Shown here piece by piece: positions 16,550-26,474 of a stretch of DNA of 64,000 nt. The translations under genes were made by a program, and so were the position numbers. The stretch's first letter is position 1; each line of letters opens with the position of its first letter. A model generated the notes under the pieces. The model was not told where the DNA came from. It did not search any database and was given only the letters and a program-made list of their open reading frames with translations. Origin of the DNA: Pseudonocardia nigra (GTDB lineage: Bacteria; Actinomycetota; Actinomycetes; Mycobacteriales; Pseudonocardiaceae); contig NZ_JAHKRK010000006.1 of the NCBI RefSeq assembly GCF_019396355.1, forward strand, positions 21,863-85,862, given 5' to 3'.

Positions 16550-17914
16550 TCAGGCGGTGGGGAGGGTCAGGGCGAAGGTGGCGCCGCGGCCGTCCGGCGG
16601 CTCGACGCACCGCAGGCCGCCCCCGTGTGCGCGGGCGATCCCGCGCGCGATCGCCAGCCCGAGGCCGGCTCCGCCGTCGGCGGCGCGCGCCTCGTCCAGA
16701 CGCACGAGCCGGTCGAAGATCCGCTCCCGGTCGGCGGGCGGCACGCCGGGGCCGCGATCCGTCACGAGCACCGTCGCGGTCGGCCCGTCCGAGGTGACGC
16801 TCACCGTGACGCGCCCGTCCGCGCCGCCGTACCGCCGCGCGTTGTCGAGCAGGTTGCCCAGCACCTGCCCGAGCCGCGCCGCGTCGCCGGGGGCCCGCAC
16901 CGGGTCGCCGTGCACCTCGACGGTCAGGTCGGGCGCCAGCAGCCGCACCCGCTCGACCTCGGCGTCGACCACCTCCAGCAGGTCCACCCGTTCGCGGCGC
17001 AGCTCGATGCCCGCGTCGATCCGGGCCAGCACCAGCAGGTCGTCCACCAGCCGTCCGGCGCGGTGGCTCTCCCGGAGCAGCAGCAGGTGCAGCCGTTCCC
17101 GCTCCTCGTCGCCGAGTCCGGGGGCGATCGCCGCCTCGGCGACGGCCTGCACGCCCGCGATGGGGGTGCGCAGCTCGTGTGCGGCGTCGGCGACGAACCG
17201 CCGGGTCCGCGCCTCGGACGTCCGCGCGGCCGCCTCCGCCCCTTCCAGCTCGTCGAGCATCGCGTCGAACGCCGAGGCGGTGCGGCCGAGCTCCGTGTCG
17301 GTGCGCGACGGCGCGAGCCTGCGCCCCCGGTCGCCGCGGGTGATGGAGCGCGCCAGCCCGGTCATGGTGTCCAGCGGGGCCAGCGCGACGCGGGTGGTCA
17401 ACAGCGTCACCACCCCGGCAACCGCCAGCGCCCCGACGCTCAGCAGCAGGAACGTCCGTCGCAGCAAGCCCTGGGCGCCGCTCACCGGGCCGCCGTCGGC
17501 CACCAGGGTGAGCTGTGAATCGTCGGCCAGCGGCGCCTGCAGCACCTGGTCGTCGCGGTCGTCGCCGTCATCGTCCCACCAGTCGTCATCGCGCGGCCCT
17601 GGCCGGCCCGGCGGCTGCCCGGGTTCGTCGTCGTCGGCGTCGCCCTCGTAGACGCGCCCGTCCGGCGCGACGATCTCGGCCCGGACCCCCGGTGCCTCCA
17701 CCCGCCGCGCCACCTCCTCCGCCGGCACCCCCTGCGCCACGAGCTGGCCGGCCAGCGCGGCGCGGACGTCCAGCTGCTCGCGCAGCTCCGCCCGGATCTG
17801 CGCGCTGAACACAACGTCGGTCAGGACACCGACCAGCAGCAGCACCGCGGCGAGCACCGCCATGCTCAGCGCCGTGACGCGCCGCCACAGCGACACCGTG
17901 CGCAGCCGCGTCAC
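16550..17914 (-). CDS. Sensor histidine kinase with Asp-rich extracytoplasmic domain
   Basis: A 454-residue kinase. TM1 is around residues 12-33, and an extracytoplasmic region of ~125 residues contains a markedly acidic patch (RDDDWWDDDGDDRDD, around 108-122). TM2 is near 155-175, followed by HAMP, HisKA with phospho-acceptor His in DAAHELRTP (around 245), and HATPase_c (NLLDNARRYGG, DRGPGV, GAGLGLAIA). It is coupled to the response regulator by a GTGA overlap. The acidic patch suggests cation or cationic-peptide sensing, as in PhoQ-like sensors; that is inference. Confidence 0.93.
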   Translation of the reverse strand: MTRLRTVSLWRRVTALSMAVLAAVLLLVGVLTDVVFSAQIRAELREQLDVRAALAGQLVAQGVPAEEVARRVEAPGVRAEIVAPDGRVYEGDADDDEPGQPPGRPGPRDDDWWDDDGDDRDDQVLQAPLADDSQLTLVADGGPVSGAQGLLRRTFLLLSVGALAVAGVVTLLTTRVALAPLDTMTGLARSITRGDRGRRLAPSRTDTELGRTASAFDAMLDELEGAEAAARTSEARTRRFVADAAHELRTPIAGVQAVAEAAIAPGLGDEERERLHLLLLRESHRAGRLVDDLLVLARIDAGIELRRERVDLLEVVDAEVERVRLLAPDLTVEVHGDPVRAPGDAARLGQVLGNLLDNARRYGGADGRVTVSVTSDGPTATVLVTDRGPGVPPADRERIFDRLVRLDEARAADGGAGLGLAIARGIARAHGGGLRCVEPPDGRGATFALTLPTA

Positions 17915-18588
17915 GCCCCGCCCTCCGGCGGGTCGGCCCGGAGGACGTATCCCAGCCCGCGCACGGTGTGCACCAGTCGCGGCTCGCCGAGCTTGCGCCG
18001 CAACGCCGACACGTGCACCTCCACCAGGTTCGGGTCGTAGCTCGCGTAGCCCCAGACGCGCGTGAGGATCTGCCCCTTGCCGACGACGCGGCCCCGCTGG
18101 CCGGCGAGGAAGTCGAGCAGCCGCAGCTCGGTGGCGGTCAGCTCGATCGGCACGCCCGCCCGGCGCACCTCCCCGGCGGAGGCGTCGATCATCAGGTCGC
18201 CGATCTCGACGACCGAGGGCGTGCGGCCCATCCGGCGCAGCACCGCGGTCACCCGCGCGACCAGCTCGGCCAGCACGAACGGTTTGACGACGTAGTCGTC
18301 GGCCCCGCCGTGCAGCCCGCGCAGCCGGTCGTCGACGGCGTCGCGCGCGGTCAGCATCACCACGCCCGCGTCGCTGTGCCGGCGCACGACGTCGAGCAGC
18401 GTGAACCCGTCGCGCCCCGGCAGCATGATGTCCAGGACGACGAGATCGGGTCGGAACGCGGCGAGGTCAGCCTCCAGGGTCCGCCCGTCGGGGCGTCCGG
18501 TCACCCCGAACCCGGCCTCGCCGAGCCCGGCGAGCACGGCGGCGCGGATCGCCTCGGCGTCCTCCACCACCAGCACGCGCGCGTCCAC
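17911..18588 (-). CDS. OmpR/PhoB-family response regulator
   Basis: A 225-residue regulator with a receiver domain (VVED at residues 7-10, phospho-acceptor Asp53 in VVLDIML, Lys in VVKPF) and a C-terminal winged helix (ATELRLLDFLAGQRGRVV, VWGYASYDPNLVEVHVSALRRKL). It is the first gene of the two-component operon. Direct repeats with 11-bp spacing in the divergent region (18621-18668) look like its binding site. Confidence 0.95.
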   Translation of the reverse strand: MDARVLVVEDAEAIRAAVLAGLGEAGFGVTGRPDGRTLEADLAAFRPDLVVLDIMLPGRDGFTLLDVVRRHSDAGVVMLTARDAVDDRLRGLHGGADDYVVKPFVLAELVARVTAVLRRMGRTPSVVEIGDLMIDASAGEVRRAGVPIELTATELRLLDFLAGQRGRVVGKGQILTRVWGYASYDPNLVEVHVSALRRKLGEPRLVHTVRGLGYVLRADPPEGGA

Positions 18589-18620
18589 CCGACCATTCTG
18601 TGCCGCCCCGCCCGGCCCGG

Positions 18621-18668
18621 GCTGAAGATCGGCTGAAGGTGTGGCGGGGATTTCAGGTCGCGTTCAGG
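18621..18668. promoter_or_regulatory. Candidate response-regulator operator between the two-component operon and the DUF5666 gene
   Basis: GCTGAAG occurs at 18621 and 18632, and TTCAGG at 18652 and 18663. Each pair has 11-bp spacing, and the second pair is roughly the inverted form of the first. Direct repeats one helical turn apart are the usual recognition pattern of OmpR-family dimers. The site lies in the 131-bp divergent region, where it could control both operons. Confidence 0.6.
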
Positions 18669-18719
18669 AACGGGCAGCAGCGTCGGTGGGGACCGATCGA
18701 GACCACGAGGAGCACCACC

Positions 18720-19409
18720 ATGAGCACCCCCACCACATCCCCCTCCCCGCGCCGCCGCAGGCTGCGCGGGCGCCGCCTGGTCATCGGCGCGGCGGTCGTG
18801 GCACTGCTCGACGGGTTCGGACCGGGGTTCGACCCCGCGTCCGTCCGCATGGACGGGCGGGACGGCCCCGGCCGCGGCGACGCCCGGTGGGCCGAGGACG
18901 ACCGCGACGATGACGGTGACGCCGACCGCGACGCCGACCGCGACGCCGACCGCGGCCCCGCCGACGGCCGCGACGGCCTGGACTCCGACGACGCCGTGCT
19001 CACCGGCACCGTGGCGGCGGTCGGCGACGGCACCCTCGCGGTGAACATCGACGGTGCCGCGCAGCGCGTCCTGCGCACCGACGGCGACACCGACGTCCGC
19101 GGCGCGGGCAACAGCCGGTTGGGTGACCTGCAGGCCGGCGAGCGGGTGGTCGTCGAGGTCGAGGGCAGCGGCGACACCGCGGTCGCCGACAGCGTGTGGA
19201 CGCCCGAGGCGGCTGTCACCGGCACGGTGACGGCGCTCGACGGCGACCGCGCCACGGTCACGGGCGTGGACGGGCTCGTCGTCGCCGTCGACGTCGCGGC
19301 CCTGTCGCAGAAGCCCGTCGTGGGCGATGTCGTGACCCTGACCGGCATCGCCGCCGACCGCAGCACGCTGCGGGCGGACGGCATCCGCGTCTTCCCGCGG
19401 GTCGCCTGA
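18720..19409 (+). CDS. Membrane-anchored or secreted Asp-rich DUF5666-like protein
   Basis: A 229-residue protein. An Arg-rich N-terminus and a short hydrophobic stretch (VIGAAVVALLDGFG, around 22-35) may form a signal-anchor. Residues ~59-87 are Asp/Arg-rich with DADRD units. Two beta-rich repeats follow (LTGTVAAVGDGTLAVNIDG; VTGTVTALDGDRATVTGVDG) of the DUF5666 type. A GAGGAG at 18707-18712 supports ATG 18720. It is divergent from the two-component operon, with a shared candidate operator. The acidic stretch parallels the acidic patch in the kinase sensor. Function unknown; cation binding is plausible. Confidence 0.75.
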   Translation: MSTPTTSPSPRRRRLRGRRLVIGAAVVALLDGFGPGFDPASVRMDGRDGPGRGDARWAEDDRDDDGDADRDADRDADRGPADGRDGLDSDDAVLTGTVAAVGDGTLAVNIDGAAQRVLRTDGDTDVRGAGNSRLGDLQAGERVVVEVEGSGDTAVADSVWTPEAAVTGTVTALDGDRATVTGVDGLVVAVDVAALSQKPVVGDVVTLTGIAADRSTLRADGIRVFPRVA

Positions 19410-19417
19410 CCGGCTCA

Positions 19418-19455
19418 TGAGTGGAGAACGTCGCCATCACGACGTTCTCCACTCA
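19418..19455. terminator. Perfect 16-bp hairpin between convergent genes
   Basis: TGAGTGGAGAACGTCG (19418-19433) pairs exactly with CGACGTTCTCCACTCA (19440-19455) around a 6-nt loop. It follows the DUF5666 stop and includes the ROK regulator's stop codon (19453-19455). It has no U-tract, as is common in actinobacterial terminators. Confidence 0.75.
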
Positions 19456-20613
19456 CGGCCGGGCGAGCAGGTCGTGCACCACCGCCGTCGCCGCGCCGAG
19501 CAGCGCGGCGTCCGGCCCGAGCGCGGAGAACCGGACGTCGACGGCCGGGCGGGAGACCACGCGCGCGGCCAGCTCGGTGCGCACCGCGTCGATCAGCGGC
19601 TCGCCGCAGCGGGGGTAGATCCCGCCGAGCACCACCGACGGCACGTCGAGCAGGTTGACCGCCCCGGCCAACGCCACCCCGAGCGCCCGTCCCGCCCGCG
19701 CGAGCGGGGGGCCCGGCCGGGCGGCGAGCAGGGCGTCCACATCGGGCGTCCCGGCCGCGCGCAGCAGCGCCTCCAGCCCGGCGGCCGTCTCGAGGCAGCC
19801 GCGCCCGCCGCAGCTGCACGCCGGCCCGTCCGGCTCGACGACCACGTGGCCGATCTCCCCGGCCCGGCCACCGGCCCCGCGGAACAGCGCGCCGCCGAGG
19901 AGGATCCCGGCGCCGACGCCGATGCCGCCGGAGACGTACACCGCGTCGGCCGGGCCGCCGGTGCGCAGCTCCGCCAGCGCGGCGAGATCGGCCTCGTTCC
20001 CGGCGCGCACCGGAAGCCCGTCGAGCCGGACGCCGAGCTCGTCGCCGACCGCCACGTCGACCCATCGGGGCAGGTTCGGGGCCCGCTCCAGTACGCCGTC
20101 GGCGCCCACCACGCCGGGCAGGGCGACGGTGGCACCGGCGACGGGCAGCCCGGCCTCGGCGGTCACCTCGCCCGCGAGCGCCGTGGCCGTGGCGAGGCCG
20201 GCAGACGGCACGTCGTCGCGGTGGTCGGACGCGACCGTGCGGCGAGCCCGCACCGCGCCGGACAGGTCGACCACGCAGGCGCTCACGTGGTCGACGCCGA
20301 TCTCGATGCCGAGCCCGGCCGGTCCGGAGCGGTTGAGCTGCAACGGGCTCGCCGGGCGGCCCGGCGTGCCCCGGGCGGCGGCGAGCTCGGTGACGAGCCC
20401 GGCCGCCAGCAGCTCCTCCACCAGCGACGACACGGTGCCGCGGGTGAGTCCGGTCCGTGCCGCCACCCCCGCCCGCGACACCGGCTCGCCGCCGGCGATC
20501 TCGCCCAGCACGAGCGCGAGGTTGTGGCGGCGCACGGTCTGCTGACCGGCTGCGCCGCCGTTTCGTGCCGACTCGCCCGCCACTTCGTGCCGACTCGCGG
20601 GGGCTCGGGTCAC
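19453..20613 (-). CDS. ROK-family transcriptional regulator, probable XylR repressor
   Basis: A 386-residue protein with an N-terminal winged HTH ([36 protein letters not shown]) followed by a ROK sugar-binding/kinase-like domain. The latter has GIEIGVDHV, the [12 protein letters not shown] loop and the zinc motif [10 protein letters not shown]. It is last in the xylA-xylB-rok operon and starts by a GTGA overlap with xylB. The palindrome before xylA is its likely operator, with xylose as inducer. The first ~15 residues are encoded by a 22-bp repeat and may not be translated; a second in-frame GTG downstream would also leave the HTH intact. Confidence 0.9.
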   Translation of the reverse strand: MTRAPASRHEVAGESARNGGAAGQQTVRRHNLALVLGEIAGGEPVSRAGVAARTGLTRGTVSSLVEELLAAGLVTELAAARGTPGRPASPLQLNRSGPAGLGIEIGVDHVSACVVDLSGAVRARRTVASDHRDDVPSAGLATATALAGEVTAEAGLPVAGATVALPGVVGADGVLERAPNLPRWVDVAVGDELGVRLDGLPVRAGNEADLAALAELRTGGPADAVYVSGGIGVGAGILLGGALFRGAGGRAGEIGHVVVEPDGPACSCGGRGCLETAAGLEALLRAAGTPDVDALLAARPGPPLARAGRALGVALAGAVNLLDVPSVVLGGIYPRCGEPLIDAVRTELAARVVSRPAVDVRFSALGPDAALLGAATAVVHDLLARP

Positions 20614-22007
20614 GTCCGGGCGGCCGTCAGGTCGCGGACCTCGGCGTAGCGCTCCCGAACGGCCGGGGTCGGCTCCGCCTCGAACGTCGTGGTGTCGGCC
20701 GCAGCCCACACCGCCGGTTCGGCCGACCCGGCCAGCACCCAGGCTGCCTGCCGCGCCGCCCCGTCGGCCACGTACTCGCCGGGCGTCGGGCGCAGCACGG
20801 GCCGCCCGAGCACCGCGGGCGCGATGCGCGCCACGGCCTCCGAGCGCGCCCCGCCGCCGATCAGGAAGGCCCTGCCCACCGGTACCCCGGCCGCGACGAG
20901 CGCGTCCAGGGCGTCGGCCATCCCGCACAGCAGCCCCTCGACGGCGGCCCGGGCCAGGTGCGCGGGCGTCGACGTCGCCAGCGTGAGCCCGTGCAGGGCG
21001 CCCGTGGCGTCCGGCCGGTTGGGCGTGCGCTCACCCTCCAGGTACGGGACGAGCGCGAGCCCACCCGCGCCGGCCGGCGCGGACAGCGCCAGCCGGGAGA
21101 GCTCGTCGTGGTCGACGCCGAGCAGCGCCGCCGCCGCGTCCAGCACCCGGGCCGCGTTGAGCGTGCACACCAGCGGCAGGTGCTCGCCCGTCGCGGACGC
21201 GAACCCGGCGATGATCCCGGTCGGATCCGCCGTGGGCGTCGGGCTCACCGCCGACACGACGCCCGACGTGCCCAGCGACACCACCACGTCGCCCACGGCC
21301 GCGCCCAGTCCCAGCGCCGCGGCCGCGTTGTCGCCCGCTCCCGGGCCGAGCAGCACGCCGTCGGGCGTCCGGCCTGCGGTCTCGCCCGGAGCCAGCACCC
21401 GGGGGAGCACGACGTCGTCGCGGCCGAGCGCCCGGGCCAGCAGGTCCCGCCGGTACTCGCCGGTGACGCCCGAGTAGTACCCGGTGCCGCTCGCGTCGCT
21501 GCGGTCGGTGACGAGGTCGTCGAGGACCCCGGTGCCGCGCAGCTTCCAGGTGAGCCAGTCGTGAGGGAGGCACACCGCCGCCGTCGCCGCGGCGTGCTCC
21601 GGCTCGTGCGTCGCGAGCCAGCGCAGCTTCGTGGCGGTGAACGACGCGACCGGGACGCTGCCGGTCGCCTCCGCCCACTCCTTCGCGCCGAGCTCGGCGA
21701 CCAGGTCCGCTGCGGCACCCGCCGAGCGGGTGTCGTTCCACAGCAGCGCAGGCCGCACCACCTCGCCGTCGGCCGACAGGCACACCATCCCGTGCTGCTG
21801 CCCGCCGACGGCGATCGCGGAGACGTCCGACAGCCCGCCCGCCGCGTCCAGCGCGGCCTGCAGCGCGTCCCACCACGCGGCCGGGTCGACCTCCGTGCCT
21901 GGCGGGTGGGGCGCCCGGCCCTCGCGGACCAGGGCGCCCGTCTGCTCGTCGCGGACCACGACCGTGCAGGACTGGGTGGAGGAGTCCACCCCTGCCACGA
22001 GCGTCAT
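20610..22007 (-). CDS. xylB: Xylulokinase
   Basis: A 465-residue FGGY-family kinase. The N-terminal ATP-site strand is [15 protein letters not shown], the substrate-site segment is [10 protein letters not shown] with WNDTRS, the second domain carries [13 protein letters not shown], and the C-terminal signature is [10 protein letters not shown]. It phosphorylates D-xylulose made by XylA for the pentose phosphate pathway. ATG 22007 overlaps the xylA stop (ATGA), showing coupling. Length is as expected for xylulokinases. Confidence 0.95.
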   Translation of the reverse strand: MTLVAGVDSSTQSCTVVVRDEQTGALVREGRAPHPPGTEVDPAAWWDALQAALDAAGGLSDVSAIAVGGQQHGMVCLSADGEVVRPALLWNDTRSAGAAADLVAELGAKEWAEATGSVPVASFTATKLRWLATHEPEHAAATAAVCLPHDWLTWKLRGTGVLDDLVTDRSDASGTGYYSGVTGEYRRDLLARALGRDDVVLPRVLAPGETAGRTPDGVLLGPGAGDNAAAALGLGAAVGDVVVSLGTSGVVSAVSPTPTADPTGIIAGFASATGEHLPLVCTLNAARVLDAAAALLGVDHDELSRLALSAPAGAGGLALVPYLEGERTPNRPDATGALHGLTLATSTPAHLARAAVEGLLCGMADALDALVAAGVPVGRAFLIGGGARSEAVARIAPAVLGRPVLRPTPGEYVADGAARQAAWVLAGSAEPAVWAAADTTTFEAEPTPAVRERYAEVRDLTAART

Positions 22008-23188
22008 CGCGCGCCGGTGAGGTGGTCGACGGCGAGCTGGGCGAGCCGCACGAAGCCGTAGCCGCGCTCGCCGGCCTTGTCGGCGTCGAAGTCCTCGAAC
22101 GCGCTGCGGTCGGCGAGCAGGTCGGCCACGGTCTCGCCGGGGTTCAGCGTGGGCTTGGCGAGGTCGGCCACGCCCGCTACCGCCAGCGCCTCGGCGACCT
22201 CGGGGTCGGCCCGGAACGCCGCGGCGCGCTCCTTGAGCAGCAGGTACGTGCGCATGTTGGCGGCCGCCGACACCCACACGCCGTCGACGTCCTCGGTGCG
22301 CAGCGGCTTGTAGTCGAAGTGCCGCGGCCCGTCGTAGGCCGGGCCGCCGCCGGGGGCGCCGTGCTCGAGGAGGTCGACCGTGGCGAACGCGTTGAGCAGG
22401 TCGCCGTGGCCGAACACGAGGTCCTGGTCGTACTTGATGCCGCGCTGGCCGTTCAGGTCGATGTGGAAGAGCTTGCCGGCCCACAGCGCTTGGGCGATCC
22501 CGGCCGAGTAGTTCAGCCCGGCCATCTGCTCGTGGCCGACCTCGGGGTTCACGCCCACGATGTCGCCGTGCTCCAGCTCGGCGATGAACGCCAGGGCGTG
22601 CCCGACGGTGGGCAGCAGGATGTCGCCCCGGGGCTCGTTCGGCTTCGGCTCGATCGCGAACCGGATCCCGTAGCCCTGCTCCTTGACGTAGCCGGCGAGC
22701 ATGTCGATGCCCTCGCGGTAGCGGTCGAGCGCCGCGCCGATGTCCTTGCCGGCGTCGACCTCGGCGCCCTCGCGGCCGCCCCAGAACACGTACGTCGACG
22801 CGCCCAGCTCGGCGGCCAGGTCGAGGTTGCGCAGCACCTTGCGCAGCGCGAAGCGGCGCACCCCGCGGTCGTTGCTGGTGAACGCGCCGTCCTTGAACAC
22901 CGGGTGGGTGAACAGGTTCGTGGTGACCATCGGGACGACGAGCCCGGTCTCCTCGAGCGCCTGCTTGAAGCGGGCGATCAGCCGGTCGCGCTCGGCCGCA
23001 GGCGTGCCGAACGGGATCAGGTCGTCGTCGTGGAACGTGACGCCGTACGCGCCCAGCTCGGCCAGCCGGTGGACGCTCTCGACCGGGTCGAGGGCCGGCC
23101 GGGTGGCGTCACCGAACGGGTCGCGGGCGGGCCAGCCGACCGTCCACAGGCCGAAGCTGAAGCGGTCGTCGCGGGTGGGCTGCGGCAT
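22004..23188 (-). CDS. xylA: Xylose isomerase
   Basis: A 394-residue actinobacterial-type xylose isomerase. It begins [22 protein letters not shown], has the active-site HDDDLIPFG loop (His near residue 54), the metal-site stretch [24 protein letters not shown] and LFHIDLNGQ. The enzyme converts D-xylose to D-xylulose with two divalent metals. First gene of the operon; an AAAGGGG ribosome site precedes ATG 23188, and a palindromic operator lies 14 bp further up. Confidence 0.97.
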   Translation of the reverse strand: MPQPTRDDRFSFGLWTVGWPARDPFGDATRPALDPVESVHRLAELGAYGVTFHDDDLIPFGTPAAERDRLIARFKQALEETGLVVPMVTTNLFTHPVFKDGAFTSNDRGVRRFALRKVLRNLDLAAELGASTYVFWGGREGAEVDAGKDIGAALDRYREGIDMLAGYVKEQGYGIRFAIEPKPNEPRGDILLPTVGHALAFIAELEHGDIVGVNPEVGHEQMAGLNYSAGIAQALWAGKLFHIDLNGQRGIKYDQDLVFGHGDLLNAFATVDLLEHGAPGGGPAYDGPRHFDYKPLRTEDVDGVWVSAAANMRTYLLLKERAAAFRADPEVAEALAVAGVADLAKPTLNPGETVADLLADRSAFEDFDADKAGERGYGFVRLAQLAVDHLTGAR

Positions 23189-23201
23189 TGGGGAACCCCT
23201 T

Positions 23202-23220
23202 TTGTTCGACCATCGTACAA
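23202..23220. promoter_or_regulatory. Palindromic operator upstream of xylA, probable ROK/XylR site
   Basis: TTGTTCGA-CCA-TCGTACAA is a 19-bp inverted repeat with 7 of 8 matched positions per arm. It sits between the xylA start (23188) and the divergent exonuclease gene (23237). Assignment to the ROK regulator encoded in the same operon is by position. Confidence 0.75.
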
Positions 23221-23236
23221 ACAGGGGAACGGTAGC

Positions 23237-24100
23237 GTGCCGCACGTGCGTCTGGCTACGTGGAACGTGAACTCGGCTCTCTCCCGGCTGCCCCGGTTGC
23301 TGCCGTGGCTCGACGAACGCGCCCCGGACGTCGTCTGCCTCCAGGAGACGAAGCTGTCGGACGAGGCCTTCGCCGAGTCGTTCGCCGCACCGCTGGGCGA
23401 GCGCGGGTACGAGGTCGCCCATTTCGGGGAGGGCCGCTGGAACGGCGTCGCGCTGCTCTCGCGCGTCGGGCTCGTCGACGTCGTCCGCGGCCTGGTCGAC
23501 GAGCCGCGGTTTCCGGCCCCGACGTCGCCCGCCGAGGCGCGCGCCGTGACCGCGACCTGTGGCGGGCTGCGCGTCACCTCGGTGTACGTGCCCAACGGGC
23601 GTGCCCCGGGCGACCCGCACTACGGCTACAAGCTCGAGTGGCTCGCGGCGCTGCAGGCGTCCGTGACGGATCCGGCCACCTCGGTCGTCGCGGGTGACAT
23701 GAACATCGCGTGGACCGACGACGACCTCTGGGACCCGTCGCTGTTCGTCGAGTCGACCCACGTGACGCCGCCGGAGCGCAAGGCGCTCGCGGAGCTGCAG
23801 CAGCTCGGGCTGCACGACGTGGTGCGCGACCGGTGGCCCGGCGAGCGCGTGTTCACGTACTGGGACTACCGCGCCGGGCTGTTCCACCAGGACAAGGGGA
23901 TGCGGATCGACCTGGTGCTGGCCGGGGCCGATCCCGCGGGCCGGGTGGCCGCGGCATGGGTGGACCGCAAGGCGCGCAAGGGGAAGGGCCCCAGCGACCA
24001 CGCGCCCGTGATCGTCGACCTCGACACCGCCCCGGACGGTGACATCGGGCCCGTCGTGCCCCCGCCCTCGACGCCCGCGAAGCTGCCGCACCGGGCCTGA
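23237..24100 (+). CDS. xthA: Exodeoxyribonuclease III (AP endonuclease)
   Basis: A 287-residue EEP-fold nuclease with all family landmarks: TWNVNS (residues 8-13), CLQETKLSD with the metal-binding Glu, VYVPNGR, GDMNIAW, and the C-terminal SDHAPVIVD containing the catalytic Asp-His pair. It cleaves 5' of abasic sites and degrades 3' ends in base excision repair. The start could be GTG 23237 or GTG 23246; the latter directly precedes the conserved RLATWNVNS. Close to the xyl operator but functionally unrelated. Confidence 0.93.
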   Translation: MPHVRLATWNVNSALSRLPRLLPWLDERAPDVVCLQETKLSDEAFAESFAAPLGERGYEVAHFGEGRWNGVALLSRVGLVDVVRGLVDEPRFPAPTSPAEARAVTATCGGLRVTSVYVPNGRAPGDPHYGYKLEWLAALQASVTDPATSVVAGDMNIAWTDDDLWDPSLFVESTHVTPPERKALAELQQLGLHDVVRDRWPGERVFTYWDYRAGLFHQDKGMRIDLVLAGADPAGRVAAAWVDRKARKGKGPSDHAPVIVDLDTAPDGDIGPVVPPPSTPAKLPHRA

Positions 24101-24149
24101 ATCCCCGGAAACCGGCTCACGGGAGCCCACCGCCTGGGACAGTGCTCGC

Positions 24150-24851
24150 ATGTCGGGCGCGTACGGGTATCCGCAGTTCGGTCCGCAGCGCCCGCGCGCG
24201 GCGGTGGTGCGGCTGGTCGCCGCCGCGCTGCTGGTGGTCGCGGCCGGGTTGGCGGTGGGTGGGAGCTTCGGCGCCTTCTCCGTCTACCGGTACGAGTCGG
24301 CGTTCACCCCACCCACCACGAGCACGGCGAGCGGCTGGGGAGTCACGGTGGAGCCCGCGCCCGAGACGCCGAGCACCGCGCTTCCCACCCTGTTCGGCGT
24401 CCCGCTCGCCGCGGCCGCCGCGCTCGCGCTCGGAGCGGCGGTCCTGCTCGTGGTCGCGGCCCGGCGGCCGGACGATCCCGCCCCGGCGCGGTTGCTCGGC
24501 GTCGGCGCTGCCGGACTGTTGATCGGCATCGTCTCGGTCGTCTGGCTCGGCCTGCTCACCTCGATGCACAACGTGGCCCGGGACGGCATCGAGCCGGGAA
24601 GCGGCTTCCTGGACGGGATCGAGATCGGTGCCGGGGGATACCTGATCCTCGCCGCGTCGTCGGCCGCGCTCGTCGCGGCCGTGTTGTTGCTGGTCCCACG
24701 GCGCACCGAGGTCCTGCCGCCCGGGGCGCCGCCCGTTCGCACCGCCGTGGCCCGGAGCGCCACCGCCCTGGCCCCGCCGGGGGCCGCCGCGCCACGAAGC
24801 GGCTGGGGCCCGCCACCCGCATGGGAGGACCCACCGCGACACCCGGGCTGA
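24150..24851 (+). CDS. Hypothetical four-TM membrane protein
   Basis: A 233-residue protein with four predicted membrane helices at roughly residues 21-42, 88-108, 117-137 and 165-188, and a Pro/Ala-rich cytosolic tail ([17 protein letters not shown]). The loop between TM1 and TM2 is Thr/Pro-rich. No family recognised. It stands 49 bp after xthA on the same strand and 21 bp before an aldehyde dehydrogenase gene, so readthrough is possible. Confidence 0.7.
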   Translation: MSGAYGYPQFGPQRPRAAVVRLVAAALLVVAAGLAVGGSFGAFSVYRYESAFTPPTTSTASGWGVTVEPAPETPSTALPTLFGVPLAAAAALALGAAVLLVVAARRPDDPAPARLLGVGAAGLLIGIVSVVWLGLLTSMHNVARDGIEPGSGFLDGIEIGAGGYLILAASSAALVAAVLLLVPRRTEVLPPGAPPVRTAVARSATALAPPGAAAPRSGWGPPPAWEDPPRHPG

Positions 24852-24872
24852 GCGGGCCGACGACTCGGGCGG

Positions 24873-26273
24873 GTGACGGATGATCCATCCGGGTACTGCT
24901 CCCGCGTGACGCTGCTGGAGAACCGTGAGCTGACCGTCCTCGACCCGCGCACCGACGAGGTGGTGGCGCGCGTCCCGATCGCCTCCGAGGAGCGGTGCGA
25001 GGCCGCCGTGCGGTCCGCCCGCGCCGCCGCCTCCACCTGGGCCCGGACGCCCGCCGCCGAACGCGGGGCCGCCCTGCACGCCGCGGCCGCCGCCGTCCGA
25101 GCGGCCGCCAACGAGCTGGCGGAGCTCAACACCCGCGAGACCGGCAAGCCCCTCGACGACGCCCGCGGCGGGGTCGAGGCCGGGATCGGCACGCTCGTGC
25201 AGTACGCCGAGCTCGGCCCGGTGCACCGGGGCCGCAGCCTGCACGGCGGCTGGGACGCCACCGACCTGATGGTGCCCGGGCCGCGCGGCGTGGTGGCCGT
25301 GCTGACGCCGTGGAACGACCCGGTCGCCGTCGCGGCGGGCCTGATCGGCGCGGCGCTCGCCACCGGCAACACCGTGGTCCACAAACCGAGCGAGCGGTGC
25401 CCGCAGACCGGGCGGCGGTTCGCCGAGATCGTCGCCGAGCACCTGCCCGCGGGCGTCCTGGAGATCCTCGACGGGGACGGCGCGGTGGGCGCGTTCCTCG
25501 CGGCGGCACCGGTGGACGTCGTCGCGCACGTCGGCAGCACCGCCACCGGCCGGTCCATCGGCGAGGCCTGCGTGCGGACGGGGGCCAAGCCGCTGCTGGA
25601 GAACGGTGGCAACGACCCGCTGATCGTCGACGGCGGCGTGGACCCGGCCTGGGCCGCCGCGCAGGCCGCGCTCGGCTCGTACGCCAACGCCGGACAGATC
25701 TGTGTGGCCGTCGAGCGGATCTACGTGCACGCCGCGGTCGCCGACCCGTTCCTCGCGGCGCTCACGCAGGAGGCCCGGGAGTGGGCGGATCGGATCGGCC
25801 CGCTGGTGGACCGGGAGCACCGGGTCCACGTGCACGGCCACGTGGCGGGCGCCCTGTCCGGCGGCGCGCACGCGCTCGCCGGCGGCGAGATCCCCGACGG
25901 GCCCGGCGCCTTCTACCCGCCGACCGTGCTGATCGGCGTCGAGCCGGACATGGCGGTGCTGCGGGACGAGACGTTCGGCCCGGTCGCACCTGTGCGCGTG
26001 GTAACGGACTTCGACACGGCGCTCGCCGAGGCGTGCGACGACGGCTACGGGCTCGCGGCCACCGTCCTGACCTCGGACATGGGTAACGCCCAGACGGCGT
26101 GGCGGGAGCTGCCGGTCGGCACCGTGAAGATAAACAACGTGTTCGGAGGGGCGCCTGGTGGGGCGGCCCAGCCGCGCGGGGCGAGCGGCACCGGCTACGG
26201 CTACGGCCCCGAGCTGCTGGACGAGATGACGACGACGAAGGCGGTGCACCTGTCGCCGGCACCGCGCGGCTGA
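24873..26273 (+). CDS. NAD(P)-dependent aldehyde dehydrogenase
   Basis: A 466-residue ALDH-superfamily enzyme. It has the cofactor loop VLTPWNDPVAV, the Lys in VVHKPSE, GSTATGRSIGE, the general-base Glu in LLENGGNDP, the catalytic Cys in NAGQICVAVER (near residue 280), and ETFGPVAPV. It oxidises an aldehyde to the acid; the substrate is not determinable. GTG 24873 or GTG 24906 could be the start; the second still leaves the conserved N-terminus complete. Confidence 0.93.
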   Translation: MTDDPSGYCSRVTLLENRELTVLDPRTDEVVARVPIASEERCEAAVRSARAAASTWARTPAAERGAALHAAAAAVRAAANELAELNTRETGKPLDDARGGVEAGIGTLVQYAELGPVHRGRSLHGGWDATDLMVPGPRGVVAVLTPWNDPVAVAAGLIGAALATGNTVVHKPSERCPQTGRRFAEIVAEHLPAGVLEILDGDGAVGAFLAAAPVDVVAHVGSTATGRSIGEACVRTGAKPLLENGGNDPLIVDGGVDPAWAAAQAALGSYANAGQICVAVERIYVHAAVADPFLAALTQEAREWADRIGPLVDREHRVHVHGHVAGALSGGAHALAGGEIPDGPGAFYPPTVLIGVEPDMAVLRDETFGPVAPVRVVTDFDTALAEACDDGYGLAATVLTSDMGNAQTAWRELPVGTVKINNVFGGAPGGAAQPRGASGTGYGYGPELLDEMTTTKAVHLSPAPRG

Positions 26274-26296
26274 CGCGGTTGCCCGTCCCGCCGATC

Positions 26297-26347
26297 GCAG
26301 CAAGGTGGCTTTACTGCGGTCCGGTGGCAGCAAAGCCACCTTGCTGC
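26297..26347. repeat. Intergenic palindrome, copy 2 of the dispersed GCAGCAA family
   Basis: Arms GCAGCAAGGTGGCTTTACTG (26297-26316) and CAGCAAAGCCACCTTGCTGC (26328-26347) match at 19 of 20 positions around an 11-nt loop. It lies 24 bp after the aldehyde dehydrogenase stop. Its right arm shares GCAGCAAAGCCAC with the copies at 32192 and 62081, and its left arm shares CAAGGTGGC with the copy at 484. It is likely a terminator. Confidence 0.78.
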
Positions 26348-26474
26348 AACTCGGGCCGCGCGCCCACCGGATGGGGCGACACCCGTCCGGGCGGTCTCCT
26401 GGGTCCTGAGCTGCACGTCGGGCCGGTGCGCGCGACCGTTGCGAACGAGTCACCGGCCCGACCGAGGAGGCCCC

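Noticed and set aside
26281..26474. Short frames overlapping the palindrome after the aldehyde dehydrogenase
   Set aside because: They start inside the inverted repeat, lack a ribosome site and show no family features.
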